Shown: piece after piece, positions 1 through 7,016 of the stretch
How positions within the stretch are numbered: the stretch's first letter is position 1
Layout: every line of letters begins with the position of its first letter
NCBI GenBank assembly: GCA_031284295.1
Contig: JAITAE010000316.1
Span: 1 to 9,830, forward strand
Origin: Spirochaetaceae bacterium
GTDB lineage: Bacteria; Spirochaetota; Spirochaetia; Treponematales; Breznakiellaceae
Reading direction: 5' to 3'
Length of the DNA: 9,830 nt
Position numbers and translations under genes: made by a program
The notes under the pieces: generated by a model
Told to the model about the DNA's origin: nothing
Seen by the model: the letters and a program-made list of their open reading frames with translations, nothing else
Databases searched by the model: none

Positions 1-339
1 AATTTTCTCCAGCACTTTTCCTTTCGCCAATTCATCAATCAATTTATCCAAGAAACGAATTTTTTGCATGAGTTTATCTTCAATTTCTTCTACACGGTAA
101 CCGCAAATTACGCCTTTAATTTGTGAAACGTTTGGATTTATCTGAGGCGCTTGCGCGAAAAAAGTTTCAAAATCAATGTTTTTGTCTATTTGTTGCTGCA
201 ATAACTGTTTGTCATATCCTGTCAGCCAACAAATAATAGTATCAACCTCCGCTTTTGTGCGGCCTTTTTTTTCCGCTTTTTGAATATAAAACGGGTAGAT
301 GCTTGCAAAAGAAGTTGTAAATATTTTTGGAATACTCAT
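1..339 (-). CDS. DUF2200 family protein, C-terminus cut off by window edge
   Basis: The minus strand is open from an ATG at 337-339 to the window edge, giving 113 residues with no stop. The protein begins [20 protein letters not shown] and carries [18 protein letters not shown] (residues 25-42), FETFFAQAP (57-65), [13 protein letters not shown] (76-88) and [12 protein letters not shown] (97-108). These are the conserved blocks I recall for the DUF2200 family, small cytosolic proteins of about 115-120 residues with no established biochemical function, so only a few residues should be missing. There is no signal peptide or membrane segment. No good Shine-Dalgarno sequence precedes the ATG (the upstream bases are AT-rich). 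A possible promoter lies directly upstream (350-378), which would give a very short leader. It is transcribed in the same direction as the efflux operon but separated from it by a probable terminator. Family assignment is from recalled motifs, fairly sure; function unknown. Confidence 0.85.
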   Translation of the reverse strand, partial: MSIPKIFTTSFASIYPFYIQKAEKKGRTKAEVDTIICWLTGYDKQLLQQQIDKNIDFETFFAQAPQINPNVSQIKGVICGYRVEEIEDKLMQKIRFLDKLIDELAKGKVLEKI

Positions 340-349
340 AATTGTTTTA

Positions 350-378
350 ATAGTGTACCGGTACGGCTCCGTTGTCAA
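350..378 (-). promoter_or_regulatory. Possible promoter of the DUF2200 gene with a palindrome in its spacer
   Basis: On the minus strand a perfect TTGACA (373-378) is followed after 17 bases by CACTAT (350-355), a poor -10. The spacer contains the perfect 10-bp palindrome GTACCGGTAC (355-364). Only about ten bases separate the -10 from the ATG at 339, so a transcript from here would be nearly leaderless, in line with the missing Shine-Dalgarno. The -35 overlaps the stop codon of the 375-647 ORF. The strength of the -10 is the weak point. Confidence 0.4.
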
Positions 379-647
379 TGGATTTGTTCAAGGATTTGTT
401 CAAGAATCTTATTGATTCTCACACAAGTCTCGCAAAATGCGCGGCATTTTGCAGTTTTTAAGCGGAAGTTGTTCAAAAACTGAAGTTTTTGAACAACTCT
501 AATATCAACATAATCCTGAATATTCAAGGCCCTGACAACTTCAACAGTCTCGGTCAGAAGCGCCCTGAACCGCCTGAAAATAGTATTGCCTGGAAAATAT
601 TCAAGCAAATACTTGTAACCCGGATCTGTTATGAATTTTTCGCTCAT
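375..647 (-). CDS. Hypothetical protein, 90 aa, possibly degraded
   Basis: Minus-strand ORF starting at ATG 645-647 and ending with TGA at 375-377. I recognise no family. The first 50 residues ([18 protein letters not shown]..., with a helix-forming stretch [23 protein letters not shown]) look like ordinary soluble protein. The last 40 residues are translated from palindromic DNA (467-498 and 432-452) and from a 12-bp tandem duplication that yields ILEQILEQ, so the original stop may have been lost. The start overlaps the stop of the upstream ORF as ATGA (644-647), which suggests translational coupling; no clear Shine-Dalgarno is present. The region is markedly more AT-rich than the efflux genes. 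It may be a real small gene, or the remnant of a larger one. Confidence 0.35.
   Translation of the reverse strand: MSEKFITDPGYKYLLEYFPGNTIFRRFRALLTETVEVVRALNIQDYVDIRVVQKLQFLNNFRLKTAKCRAFCETCVRINKILEQILEQIH
380..403. repeat. Perfect 12-bp tandem duplication
   Basis: GGATTTGTTCAA occurs twice back to back (380-391 and 392-403). Twelve bases keep the reading frame, giving ILEQ-ILEQ at the end of the minus-strand ORF 375-647. It looks like a recent slippage or replication duplication and could vary in copy number between strains. Confidence 0.8.
432..452. repeat. Perfect 9-bp inverted repeat, 3-base loop
   Basis: GCAAAATGC (432-440) and GCATTTTGC (444-452) flank GCG. It sits 14 bases from the larger palindrome at 467-498, inside the doubtful 3' half of ORF 375-647. 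No protein reason for it is visible; together with its neighbour it resembles an intergenic palindromic repeat unit. Confidence 0.7.
467..498. repeat. Perfect 15-bp inverted repeat, 2-base centre
   Basis: AGTTGTTCAAAAACT (467-481) and its exact reverse complement (484-498) are separated by GA. The 32-bp palindrome would fold as a long hairpin on either strand. It has the same size and geometry (15+2+15) as the palindrome at 889-920 but a different sequence, and no GC-rich core, so it is less like a classical terminator. It could be a repeat element or a weak terminator for the ORF 644-832. Confidence 0.75.
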
Positions 648-832
648 CTCAATTTGGCAATATAATTCAATGTGTCTGTAGCAAAAAAATCACGAACGGC
701 TTCTGTGTCCCGGTCCTGTTTTTCGTTTGTATAATCGACTGCGGAATTTGGTAAAATAGAACGCTTAAAACCGTTTGATTTAAATTTTTCTTCAAAATCC
801 TTTGCCGCTTCATCAAGCGTAAAGCTGATCAT
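644..832 (-). CDS. Hypothetical protein, 62 aa
   Basis: I place the start at ATG 830-832 because GGGAG lies seven bases upstream (GGGAGATTTTTATG). This gives a 62-residue charged soluble protein, MISFTLDEAAKDFEEKF...[10 protein letters not shown], ending with TGA at 644-646 inside the ATG of the next ORF. The frame is open further upstream to a TTG at 974-976 (110 aa), but that extension reads through the palindrome at 889-920 and has no convincing Shine-Dalgarno, so I reject it. The whole frame is the one left open after the TAG of the RND pump at 992-994. No family is recognised. The overlapping two-gene layout in AT-rich DNA is the shape of many small accessory cassettes (toxin-antitoxin pairs among them), but nothing in the residues supports such a role. 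Confidence 0.35.
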   Translation of the reverse strand: MISFTLDEAAKDFEEKFKSNGFKRSILPNSAVDYTNEKQDRDTEAVRDFFATDTLNYIAKLR

Positions 833-888
833 AAAAATCTCCCAACCATGTATTTGAACTTGGTTTCGCAACCTTAAGTTCAGCGGGA

Positions 889-920
889 CTTTATCAAAAC
901 CCGTGCGGGTTTTGATAAAG
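889..920 (-). terminator. Probable terminator of the efflux operon, possibly bidirectional
   Basis: CTTTATCAAAACCCG (889-903) and its exact reverse complement (906-920) form a 15-bp stem with a 2-base centre. The core reads AAAACCCG-CA-CGGGTTTT, that is a GC-rich stem flanked by an A run and a T run, as in bidirectional intrinsic terminators. It lies about 70 bases after the stop of the RND gene, which is where the operon should end. The T run is only four long and is part of the stem, so efficiency is uncertain. Confidence 0.6.
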
Positions 921-991
921 GTCTCATATTTATTGTAATAATAGCCCCGCCATACGTCAAGCTGCCCGCCGTTCAATAGGCCGGAGCGCCG

Positions 992-3900
992 CTATTCCCT
1001 ATTTTTTGCGGCCTCCGCCATTCTTTTTTCATTTTCGTGCTGCTCGGCTCTTTTCTGTTTTATAAGATTTTTCAGATCAGCCTTGCTTAAACCGGACGCT
1101 ATGCCTTCGCGTTTCATATCGGCAATGGAACGGCGCTCATCGTCATGCTTGTTGATTTTCGCGTAGATTGCCGGCATCAAAAACAGCGTCATCAGCGTAC
1201 CAAAAGTAAGGCCGCCGAAAACTGTTTTGCCGATAGGCGCGACCATCTCGGAACCCTCGCCGGGGAAAAACGCCATAGGAGCCAAGCCCAGCACGGTGGT
1301 AAGCGTTGACATAAGGATCGGGCGCAGCCTGTTACCGGCGGCCTCGATACAGGCCTCATTCAGGCCAAACCCGCGCTTTCGCAGCAGGTTTGTATAGTCA
1401 ACCAGCACGATGCCGTTGTTTACGATTACGCCGAGCAGCACGAGTATGCCGACGGCGGTAAGGATGTTGAAGCGGTCGCCCGTGATCGCGTATATCGCCA
1501 CAACGCCGATGATACTCAGCGGAATAGTAAATATGATTATGAACGGGTCACGGAAACTTTCAAACAAACTTGCCATAACGCCAAAGACCAGCGCGACGGC
1601 GACTATCATTATCAGTACAAAGTTTATCATCATTTTGAGCATTTCGGAATTGTCGCCCGCGTAGGTTATGATAACATCGTCTTCCGCCGGTATTTCGGCC
1701 TTTACCATAGCCTGAATCTGCGCCTCGACTTCGTTTAGTTTTGTGCCGGGCTTAACGCCGGCGGTTACGTGGATCACGCGGTTCTGATCCTCGCGGCTTA
1801 TCGTCATCGGGCCTGTACCTTCTTTATAGTCCGCAAAGTTGGACAAGGGGACGCGCGCGCCTGTAACCGAGCTTCGCACGAATATGTGGTCTAGGGCCGG
1901 CCTGCTGTTCCTGTCCGCCTCCGCCAGAATCAGTATTATGTCAAGGTCATCGTTGCCGCTTTTGAACTGTGAAGCGGTTATGCCGTCAACCGCCGCCTTG
2001 ATCTCGTTGCCTATCGTGTAAGCGTTAAGGCCGAGCGCGTACATACGCTCGCGGTCCAGTTCGATCTCAATCTGCGGTAGTCCGTCGTTAAGGCTTACCT
2101 GAGGTTCTGTTACCTCCGATATATTATCTTTCAACAGGTCGGATATTTTATCCGCTATGGCCTTTCCCTTTACCAAATCCTCAGTGTGCAGGACTATATC
2201 TATCGGGTTGCTGCTACCGCCCATCATCATGCCGCCGCCGCTGGAAAACCTGAACAGCACGCCGGGAAACTGGTTAAAGTAGGGACGAATTACGGCCTGA
2301 ATTTCGTCCGCGTTCATAATTTGTTTGTCGTATTCCGGCAGGTTTATGCGCAACGAGCCTGTATTTGAGCCGCCGCTGCTGAAGCGTCCGCCGCCGCCCG
2401 CGTTAAGTACCAAGCGCTCGTAGGCTTCCTTGCCGTCCTTTGTCAGCTCGTTTTTGATTATCGCCTCTACCTGCTTCAAGGTTTTTTCGGTTTCCGGCAG
2501 CGCCGTACCAAGCGGCATCGTAATGTTTATCGAAACGGAATCCGCCGCCGACTCTGGCATGAATATCCAGCCGATTCTTGGAATAAGCAGGATGCTGCCT
2601 ATAAAGAGGAGTAAAAGAAATCCTACAACAAGCATCTTGTGCCGAAGCACTTTTGCGACAAGTTTCTTGTACCCCGATTCCATGCCGAGCAGAAAACGCG
2701 CAAAACCGCCGTCAATTACGGCAAGCGGCCCTTTCAGCGGGGCCTGCTTTCTGGTTAAAAGCGGAAAGTAGTGGCTTGATAGGACGGGTACAAGGAATAT
2801 CGCGACAAACAGCGATATAGCAAGCGAAAAAACAACTGTAAACGCGAGCCCGGCAAACATTTCACCCGCCATTTCCAGGAGTCCTTGAAACATCACTAAC
2901 GGCAGAAACACGCACAACGTCGTGAGCGTTGAACAGGTTATAGCGACAATCATTTCCTGCGTACCCAAAACCGCCGCCGGTATCAGTTTCGCGCCCTTTT
3001 CGCGGTAGTGGTAGATGTTCTCAAGGATGACTATCGAGTTATCCACCAGCATCCCCACGCCGAGTATGAGCCCGGCAAGCGTCATCAGATTCAGCGTAAA
3101 GCCCCAGAAGTACATCAGCATCAATGTTATAATAATGGAAACGGGGATACTGATACCGATGATGATGGTCGGCTTTATCGAACGCAGGAACAAAAACAGT
3201 ATCAGCACGGCCAGAACCGCGCCGCTGACCGCGCTGGACGTTACGTTGTTAATCGAATCTTCGATTATGTCGGTAGTATTAAAGATTTCTGTAATTTTTA
3301 TATCACTCGGCAGTTCGCTTACCAGGTCTACAAGCCGTTTGCGCATATCTTTGGCAACCTGCACCGAATTCTTGCCGCTCTGTTTCTGCACGGAAAGCTG
3401 GACCGCCTCCTGCCCGTTGACATAGACCACGCTTTGCCGGTCCGCGTAACCTTCGCGTACGTCGGCGATGTCGCGCATGTATACCTCGATAGGCTGGCCC
3501 TGCCGTCCATCGGCTCCGGTATTCGGGGCGTAGTATATGACGGTGTTCCGTATCTCATCCAGCGTGTTGTACTCGCCCATCGTGTTTAGAATGTAAGAAA
3601 TGCCGTTTTCCGTGATAGAACCCGCCGCGACCTGCGCGTTCTGCGCGGTCAACATCTGCTGAAGCTGGCTAACGGTGAGCCCGTACGCTTCCAGCCGCGA
3701 GGACTGTATCTCGACACGTATCTGTTTGTCCCGCCCGCCGCTTATGCTGGCTGTCGCGACGCCGGGAATCTGTTCCAGACGCGGGACTATCGAGTCATTT
3801 GCAATCTGGCGCAGGTCTTCGGGAGAACGGTTTTCAGACGTAACCATCAAGCCCATCACCGGTATCATCGAGGGGTCGAATTTGAAAATCGTAGGCGAGT

Positions 3901-4270
3901 CGGCGTCATCCGGCAGGTAACGGCGCACCCTGTCCAGCGCGTCGCGTATAGAGTTGGTGGCGTCCGCAATGTCAGTGCCATAGTTGAATTCCAGCGATAC
4001 CATGCTTGACCCTTTGGAGGATGTAGAATTTATCTGTTTCAGGTTAGAAACGCTGGAAAGCGCCGCCTCGAGCGGGCGCGATATGGAACGTTCCACTTCC
4101 TCAGGGCCCGCGCCGGTATATGTCGTGGAAACCATTACGTACGGAAAACTAACATCCGGCGTAAGGTCTATTGGCAGATTGAGCAGCGCAAAACCGCCCA
4201 GCCCAAGCAACAGGATAAATATTATGAACAGCGTCGTGGGACGCGAAACTACTGTTTTTGCTAAACTCAT
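992..4270 (-). CDS. HAE1-type RND efflux pump, inner-membrane subunit
   Basis: Proton-driven antiporter of the AcrB/SwrC type, 1092 residues, working with the adaptor and outer-membrane channel encoded just upstream. The N-terminus has the usual first membrane helix (residues about 13-30), then the family blocks NLPIDLTPDVSFPYV (31-45) and YTGAGPEEVE (51-60). Helices 2-4 cluster at about 345-412. Helix 4 carries GMLVDNSIVILENI, so the usual Asp-Asp proton relay pair is Asp410-Asn411, as in SwrC/YerP-like members. Helix 10 has GVIVNNGIVLVDYTN. Two glycine-rich loops (LNAGGGGRFSSGG and FSSGGGMMMGGSS) sit in the second periplasmic half. A highly charged tail of about 50 residues (KHDDERRSIADMKRE...) extends past the last helix and lengthens the protein slightly over AcrB. 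ATG start at 4270 has GGGG five bases upstream, overlapping the adaptor's stop; the gap is eight bases, so translation is probably coupled. Substrate cannot be read from the sequence. Confidence 0.96.
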   Translation of the reverse strand: MSLAKTVVSRPTTLFIIFILLLGLGGFALLNLPIDLTPDVSFPYVMVSTTYTGAGPEEVERSISRPLEAALSSVSNLKQINSTSSKGSSMVSLEFNYGTDIADATNSIRDALDRVRRYLPDDADSPTIFKFDPSMIPVMGLMVTSENRSPEDLRQIANDSIVPRLEQIPGVATASISGGRDKQIRVEIQSSRLEAYGLTVSQLQQMLTAQNAQVAAGSITENGISYILNTMGEYNTLDEIRNTVIYYAPNTGADGRQGQPIEVYMRDIADVREGYADRQSVVYVNGQEAVQLSVQKQSGKNSVQVAKDMRKRLVDLVSELPSDIKITEIFNTTDIIEDSINNVTSSAVSGAVLAVLILFLFLRSIKPTIIIGISIPVSIIITLMLMYFWGFTLNLMTLAGLILGVGMLVDNSIVILENIYHYREKGAKLIPAAVLGTQEMIVAITCSTLTTLCVFLPLVMFQGLLEMAGEMFAGLAFTVVFSLAISLFVAIFLVPVLSSHYFPLLTRKQAPLKGPLAVIDGGFARFLLGMESGYKKLVAKVLRHKMLVVGFLLLLFIGSILLIPRIGWIFMPESAADSVSINITMPLGTALPETEKTLKQVEAIIKNELTKDGKEAYERLVLNAGGGGRFSSGGSNTGSLRINLPEYDKQIMNADEIQAVIRPYFNQFPGVLFRFSSGGGMMMGGSSNPIDIVLHTEDLVKGKAIADKISDLLKDNISEVTEPQVSLNDGLPQIEIELDRERMYALGLNAYTIGNEIKAAVDGITASQFKSGNDDLDIILILAEADRNSRPALDHIFVRSSVTGARVPLSNFADYKEGTGPMTISREDQNRVIHVTAGVKPGTKLNEVEAQIQAMVKAEIPAEDDVIITYAGDNSEMLKMMINFVLIMIVAVALVFGVMASLFESFRDPFIIIFTIPLSIIGVVAIYAITGDRFNILTAVGILVLLGVIVNNGIVLVDYTNLLRKRGFGLNEACIEAAGNRLRPILMSTLTTVLGLAPMAFFPGEGSEMVAPIGKTVFGGLTFGTLMTLFLMPAIYAKINKHDDERRSIADMKREGIASGLSKADLKNLIKQKRAEQHENEKRMAEAAKNRE

Positions 4271-4278
4271 TTTTACCC

Positions 4279-5223
4279 CTACTGTATGATGTTTACGCGA
4301 CTGCCGTCGGTAAGCGTTGTTTGCCCGCGCACTATAATTTCATCGCCGGCCTTAAGCCCGTCCGTTATCTCGAACATATTGTCCACATTCAGCCCTAGGC
4401 TGACGAGCGTCCGTTTCACCGTCTTCGTTTTTGAATCGGGATCGGGATCGTCATCCTGCACCGTGTAAACAAAATTCTGTCCCCCGCGCTGCAAAACGGC
4501 GTTTTCCGGTACCGTGATAACATTCTTCTTTTCTTCCGTGATGATCTTTACCTTGGCAAACATACCGGCTTTCAGCTTGTCGCCCGGATTATCAACGTTC
4601 ACCTTGATCATCATCGTGCGGGAGGACGTGTCCACTACGGGACTTATCTCGGAGATTCGTCCGCGGAAATTATCGCCCGGATAAGCGTCAAGCGTTATTT
4701 CGCAGGGCAGCCCCATTTTTATCCGGTATATGAAGCGCTCGGCGACATAGAGTTGGATTTCAAGGCCGCCGCCGCCTGAAATAACGGCTATCGGGGAGCT
4801 TTGGCTGATTTTCATGCCAACCTGCCCCGGCAGAGCGGAGATGACGCCGGATATGGGGGCGCGTACAATATTCGCCATGTACTGCATTCCCGGCTGGGAC
4901 GGGTCAACCATCGCTATTATTGACCTGTCCTTTTCGACGCGGCTGCCTATGGAAACACGGCGCTCCGTTATCGTGCCTGCCGTGTCTGAATACACATCCA
5001 CCGACGAGCCGGCCACCATATCGCCGGAAAGCGTAAGGTAGTCCGCTATATCTCCCCACGCCAGCGTAACGGCGCTGACCGCGAATACGGTCTGCGCCGG
5101 CCCTCGTTCCGGCCCCTGTTCTTTCGGTTTGCACCCGGCAAGCAGCCAAACGGTCATGATAAAAACAAGCGCGGATACCGCCGCCGGTTTTTTTCGCAAA
5201 ATTTTTGTTTTGATGATTTTCAA
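4279..5223 (-). CDS. RND efflux periplasmic adaptor (membrane-fusion lipoprotein, HlyD/AcrA family)
   Basis: Links the RND pump to the TolC-like channel. The 314-residue protein starts with a basic stretch and hydrophobic helix ending in a lipobox LLAGC, so Cys31 should be lipidated and the protein anchored to a membrane facing the periplasm. The biotinyl-lipoyl-like domain spans about 70-150 (SGDMVAGSSVDVYSDTAGTI..., RAPISGVISALPGQVGMKIS). Only some 15 residues join its two halves, so the long coiled-coil hairpin of AcrA is missing, which explains the short length. A beta-barrel follows (about 155-230, with PGDKLKAGMFAKVKI) and a membrane-proximal domain to the C-terminus (VPENAVLQRGGQNFVYTV...GLKAGDEIIVRGQTTL). 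An acidic loop DDDPDPD (258-263 area) is unusual. The start is TTG at 5221-5223, chosen because AAGGAAGGAG lies just upstream and the signal peptide is complete; no ATG or GTG fits. Confidence 0.93.
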   Translation of the reverse strand: MKIIKTKILRKKPAAVSALVFIMTVWLLAGCKPKEQGPERGPAQTVFAVSAVTLAWGDIADYLTLSGDMVAGSSVDVYSDTAGTITERRVSIGSRVEKDRSIIAMVDPSQPGMQYMANIVRAPISGVISALPGQVGMKISQSSPIAVISGGGGLEIQLYVAERFIYRIKMGLPCEITLDAYPGDNFRGRISEISPVVDTSSRTMMIKVNVDNPGDKLKAGMFAKVKIITEEKKNVITVPENAVLQRGGQNFVYTVQDDDPDPDSKTKTVKRTLVSLGLNVDNMFEITDGLKAGDEIIVRGQTTLTDGSRVNIIQ

Positions 5224-5264
5224 ATGCTCCTTCCTTATCTTTAATCTATTTCATACGCGGCCTC

Positions 5265-5341
5265 GAACTCCGAAATCGATGTTCCGGACTCCGATGTCCA
5301 CGTCCTGAATTCCAATGCCGAAGCTTTTAACTCCGGTAATC
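5265..5341. repeat. Degenerate 7-bp periodic repeat between outer-membrane and adaptor genes
   Basis: Eleven successive heptamers run without spacing: GAACTCC, GAAATCG, ATGTTCC, GGACTCC, GATGTCC, ACGTCCT, GAATTCC, AATGCCG, AAGCTTT, TAACTCC, GGTAATC. Consensus is roughly GAANTCC, and every third unit is better conserved, giving a 21-bp super-period. On the minus strand the frame is open from the stop of the tolC-like gene to TGA at 5251-5253. It includes an ATG at 5346 and would give a 31-residue peptide with sevenfold periodicity (GVKSFGI, GIQDVDI, GVRNIDF, GVRGRV). No Shine-Dalgarno precedes that ATG, so I list it as a repeat, not a gene. It occupies most of the 189-base gap. Confidence 0.6.
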
Positions 5342-5412
5342 CCCATTTTAACAGGATTATCTCTATTCGGAACTAAAGCCGCCTCACATATAACATGGGT
5401 TAAATAATTTTT

Positions 5413-6825
5413 TTAGGGACTGTCCTCAGACTGTGTCATTAAGGTCCCAAACGGAAGCCCTATCGAATACTCAAGCTCTATCAAGCCCTGCAGATAGCCC
5501 GATTCCTGCTGGTACAAGTTCATGCGGGCGGTCCTAAGTTTTTCTTCAGCGTCCTGTACCTGCAGCAGGCTTTGCAGTCCGCTGTTGTACGCCCGCATCG
5601 TCTCGTTGTAACTGCGCTCCGCAAGCTCCACAGCCGCCCGCCGCGCATCGATGTTCGCCCTGATCTGTTCCAGCGAATACACCTTGTTGTTCAGCTCAAG
5701 CTCGGTACTCTGCTCCGCCAGCGCTATCTGTATACTGAGCGTCTTGATGTTGTTGTCCAAATCCTTTATCGCCTGGGCGTCCACACTGAAAGGCAGCAGA
5801 CTTGTGGCCGTCCACGACAGCATCAGCGTAAACGCGCTGCTTGTAGACAAGACATCCTGATTCATCGTTATTGAATCTGAAAGATTGGTTTCTACACCCG
5901 TTTTTGACCCGTTGCTGGACAGCCCGCCCGTCCAGCCGAGTGAAAGGTTGGGCGTCATTTTCTGATAAACTTGCGCCTTTCTCTGACTCAACAGGGTTCT
6001 AAGCTGATGCTTTCTTACCAGGATGTCGGGGTTATTGTCCCTCGCCTGCCTTACCAGGTCTTTTGTGTCGAGCGGTATGTAGCGCGTCCCGTCAACCGGC
6101 AGGGCCAGTTCAAAGTCCGTATCGAGCGGCAGGCCGAGCGTCATCGCGAAGCTTGATTTTGCAAGGCGCAGCCCGTTGGCCGCCTCGTCCACCGAAGGCT
6201 TCATCGTCTCGACATTAACGCGGGCCTGCAAATAACTCAGCTCAGGCTGCCTGCCTGCCTTGTACTGGCTTTCCATCGACTGCCGCTGCTGTTCCGCGTT
6301 GTTAAGGCTCTCGTTAAGCAGCTTCCACTGTTCTTCCAGCAGCATGATGCTGTAGTACGACTTCCTTACATCCCGTTCCAACTGCGATTTTGCCTGCTCC
6401 AGCGAAAGGAGCCCCGTCTGGTAATCCAGCTTGAGCGACTTTATCCCCTCGAACAGCGCAAAGTTGATTGCAAGCTGCGCCTGTACCTGCCCCTGAAATC
6501 CTGCCGATGATGTGGCCTGCGTCTGTTCCGTTTGGCCCGGCGTCTGAAAATCACCGGTAGCCTTGGAATTTTGCGAATTAAGGCTCGGCCCAGCCGACAG
6601 GCTCACCGCCGGCAAAAACTTGTTCCACACATAGTCCGAAGCGCGCTTTTTCGTGTCCGTGCCGGCCCGCTGGATTTCAAGCGTCAGGTTGTTCCTGATC
6701 GCCAAATCCACGGCCTCATCCGGCGAAAGCCTCATCTTGCCGTCAGTTTCCTGTGCAAAGAGAGTGTTCAGGTTCAATACCTGAAACACAACGAATGTTA
6801 AAAATAGTAGATTCCTGTTAGCCAT
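5413..6825 (-). CDS. TolC-family outer-membrane efflux protein
   Basis: Outer-membrane channel of the tripartite pump, 470 residues. It begins with a cleavable signal peptide (MANRNLLFLTFVVFQVLNLNTLFA-QE, cleavage near residue 24). Two outer-membrane-efflux repeats follow at about 34-240 and 270-455. The first opens with LSPDEAVDLAIRNNLTLEIQRA; the second has DLVRQARDNNPDILVRKHQLRTL. Both contain the long coiled-coil helices typical of the periplasmic tunnel, with glutamine-rich segments such as SLNNAEQQRQSMESQYKAGRQPELSYLQARVNVE and SYNETMRAYNSGLQSLLQVQDAEEKL. Length matches the family. The ATG at 6823-6825 has GAGGAG three to eight bases upstream. It is first of the three structural genes, followed after 189 bases by the adaptor. 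The upstream gap contains a perfect 17-bp palindrome and a large hairpin, the likely control points. Confidence 0.94.
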   Translation of the reverse strand: MANRNLLFLTFVVFQVLNLNTLFAQETDGKMRLSPDEAVDLAIRNNLTLEIQRAGTDTKKRASDYVWNKFLPAVSLSAGPSLNSQNSKATGDFQTPGQTEQTQATSSAGFQGQVQAQLAINFALFEGIKSLKLDYQTGLLSLEQAKSQLERDVRKSYYSIMLLEEQWKLLNESLNNAEQQRQSMESQYKAGRQPELSYLQARVNVETMKPSVDEAANGLRLAKSSFAMTLGLPLDTDFELALPVDGTRYIPLDTKDLVRQARDNNPDILVRKHQLRTLLSQRKAQVYQKMTPNLSLGWTGGLSSNGSKTGVETNLSDSITMNQDVLSTSSAFTLMLSWTATSLLPFSVDAQAIKDLDNNIKTLSIQIALAEQSTELELNNKVYSLEQIRANIDARRAAVELAERSYNETMRAYNSGLQSLLQVQDAEEKLRTARMNLYQQESGYLQGLIELEYSIGLPFGTLMTQSEDSP

Positions 6826-6897
6826 TATCTCCTCTATAAAACTTTCCTAGAAGCACTGATTTATGCGAATGCGCAATCGGCGCTGCTTTAATACGAA

Positions 6898-6914
6898 TGT
6901 CAATTTAATTGACA
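6898..6914. promoter_or_regulatory. Candidate operator: perfect 17-bp palindrome upstream of the efflux genes
   Basis: TGTCAATT-T-AATTGACA: two exact 8-bp half-sites about one base pair. It lies 73 bases before the ATG of the tolC-like gene and 100 bases after the tetR stop. The size and symmetry fit a TetR-dimer site, and each half contains TTGACA, so it would cover a -35 region. I could not find a matching -10 at good spacing, so the promoter itself is not assigned. Confidence 0.5.
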
Positions 6915-6941
6915 CATTTGTGCAATGAAATGAGCTTGCTC

Positions 6942-7006
6942 CTTAGGGTACCGGTGATGCGCCAACTACATTGGCGAAGCCTCAAGTCAATCATCGTTAC
7001 CCTAAG
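6942..7006 (-). promoter_or_regulatory. Large hairpin directly after the tetR gene (attenuator, partial terminator or processing site)
   Basis: Arms 6942-6958 and 6990-7006 pair at 15 of 17 positions (nine uninterrupted pairs from CTTAGGGTA, then two mismatches). Between them CGCCAA/TTGGCG (6960-6965 and 6971-6976) forms an inner stem. The structure starts 11 bases past the tetR stop on the transcribed minus strand. No U run follows its 3' arm, so it is not a textbook intrinsic terminator. It may lower read-through from tetR into the pump genes or mark an RNA cleavage site. Confidence 0.5.
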
Positions 7007-7016
7007 AAACTTCCTG

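Noticed and set aside
889..920. Palindromic element inserted into a coding gene, in the manner of Rickettsia palindromic elements
   Set aside because: The surrounding frame from 976 is unlikely to be translated, and the AAAA-GC-TTTT layout about 70 bases after the operon's last stop fits a terminator better.
644..976. C-terminal fragment of a sulfotransferase, or a toxin-antitoxin pair with 375-647
   Set aside because: Vague similarity in the last 30 residues only; no motif supports either reading.
3008..3589. Long plus-strand ORF (193 codons) opposite the RND gene
   Set aside because: It is antisense to a highly conserved pump region, with His/Tyr/Asp-rich composition and no family resemblance; a shadow of high-GC codon use.
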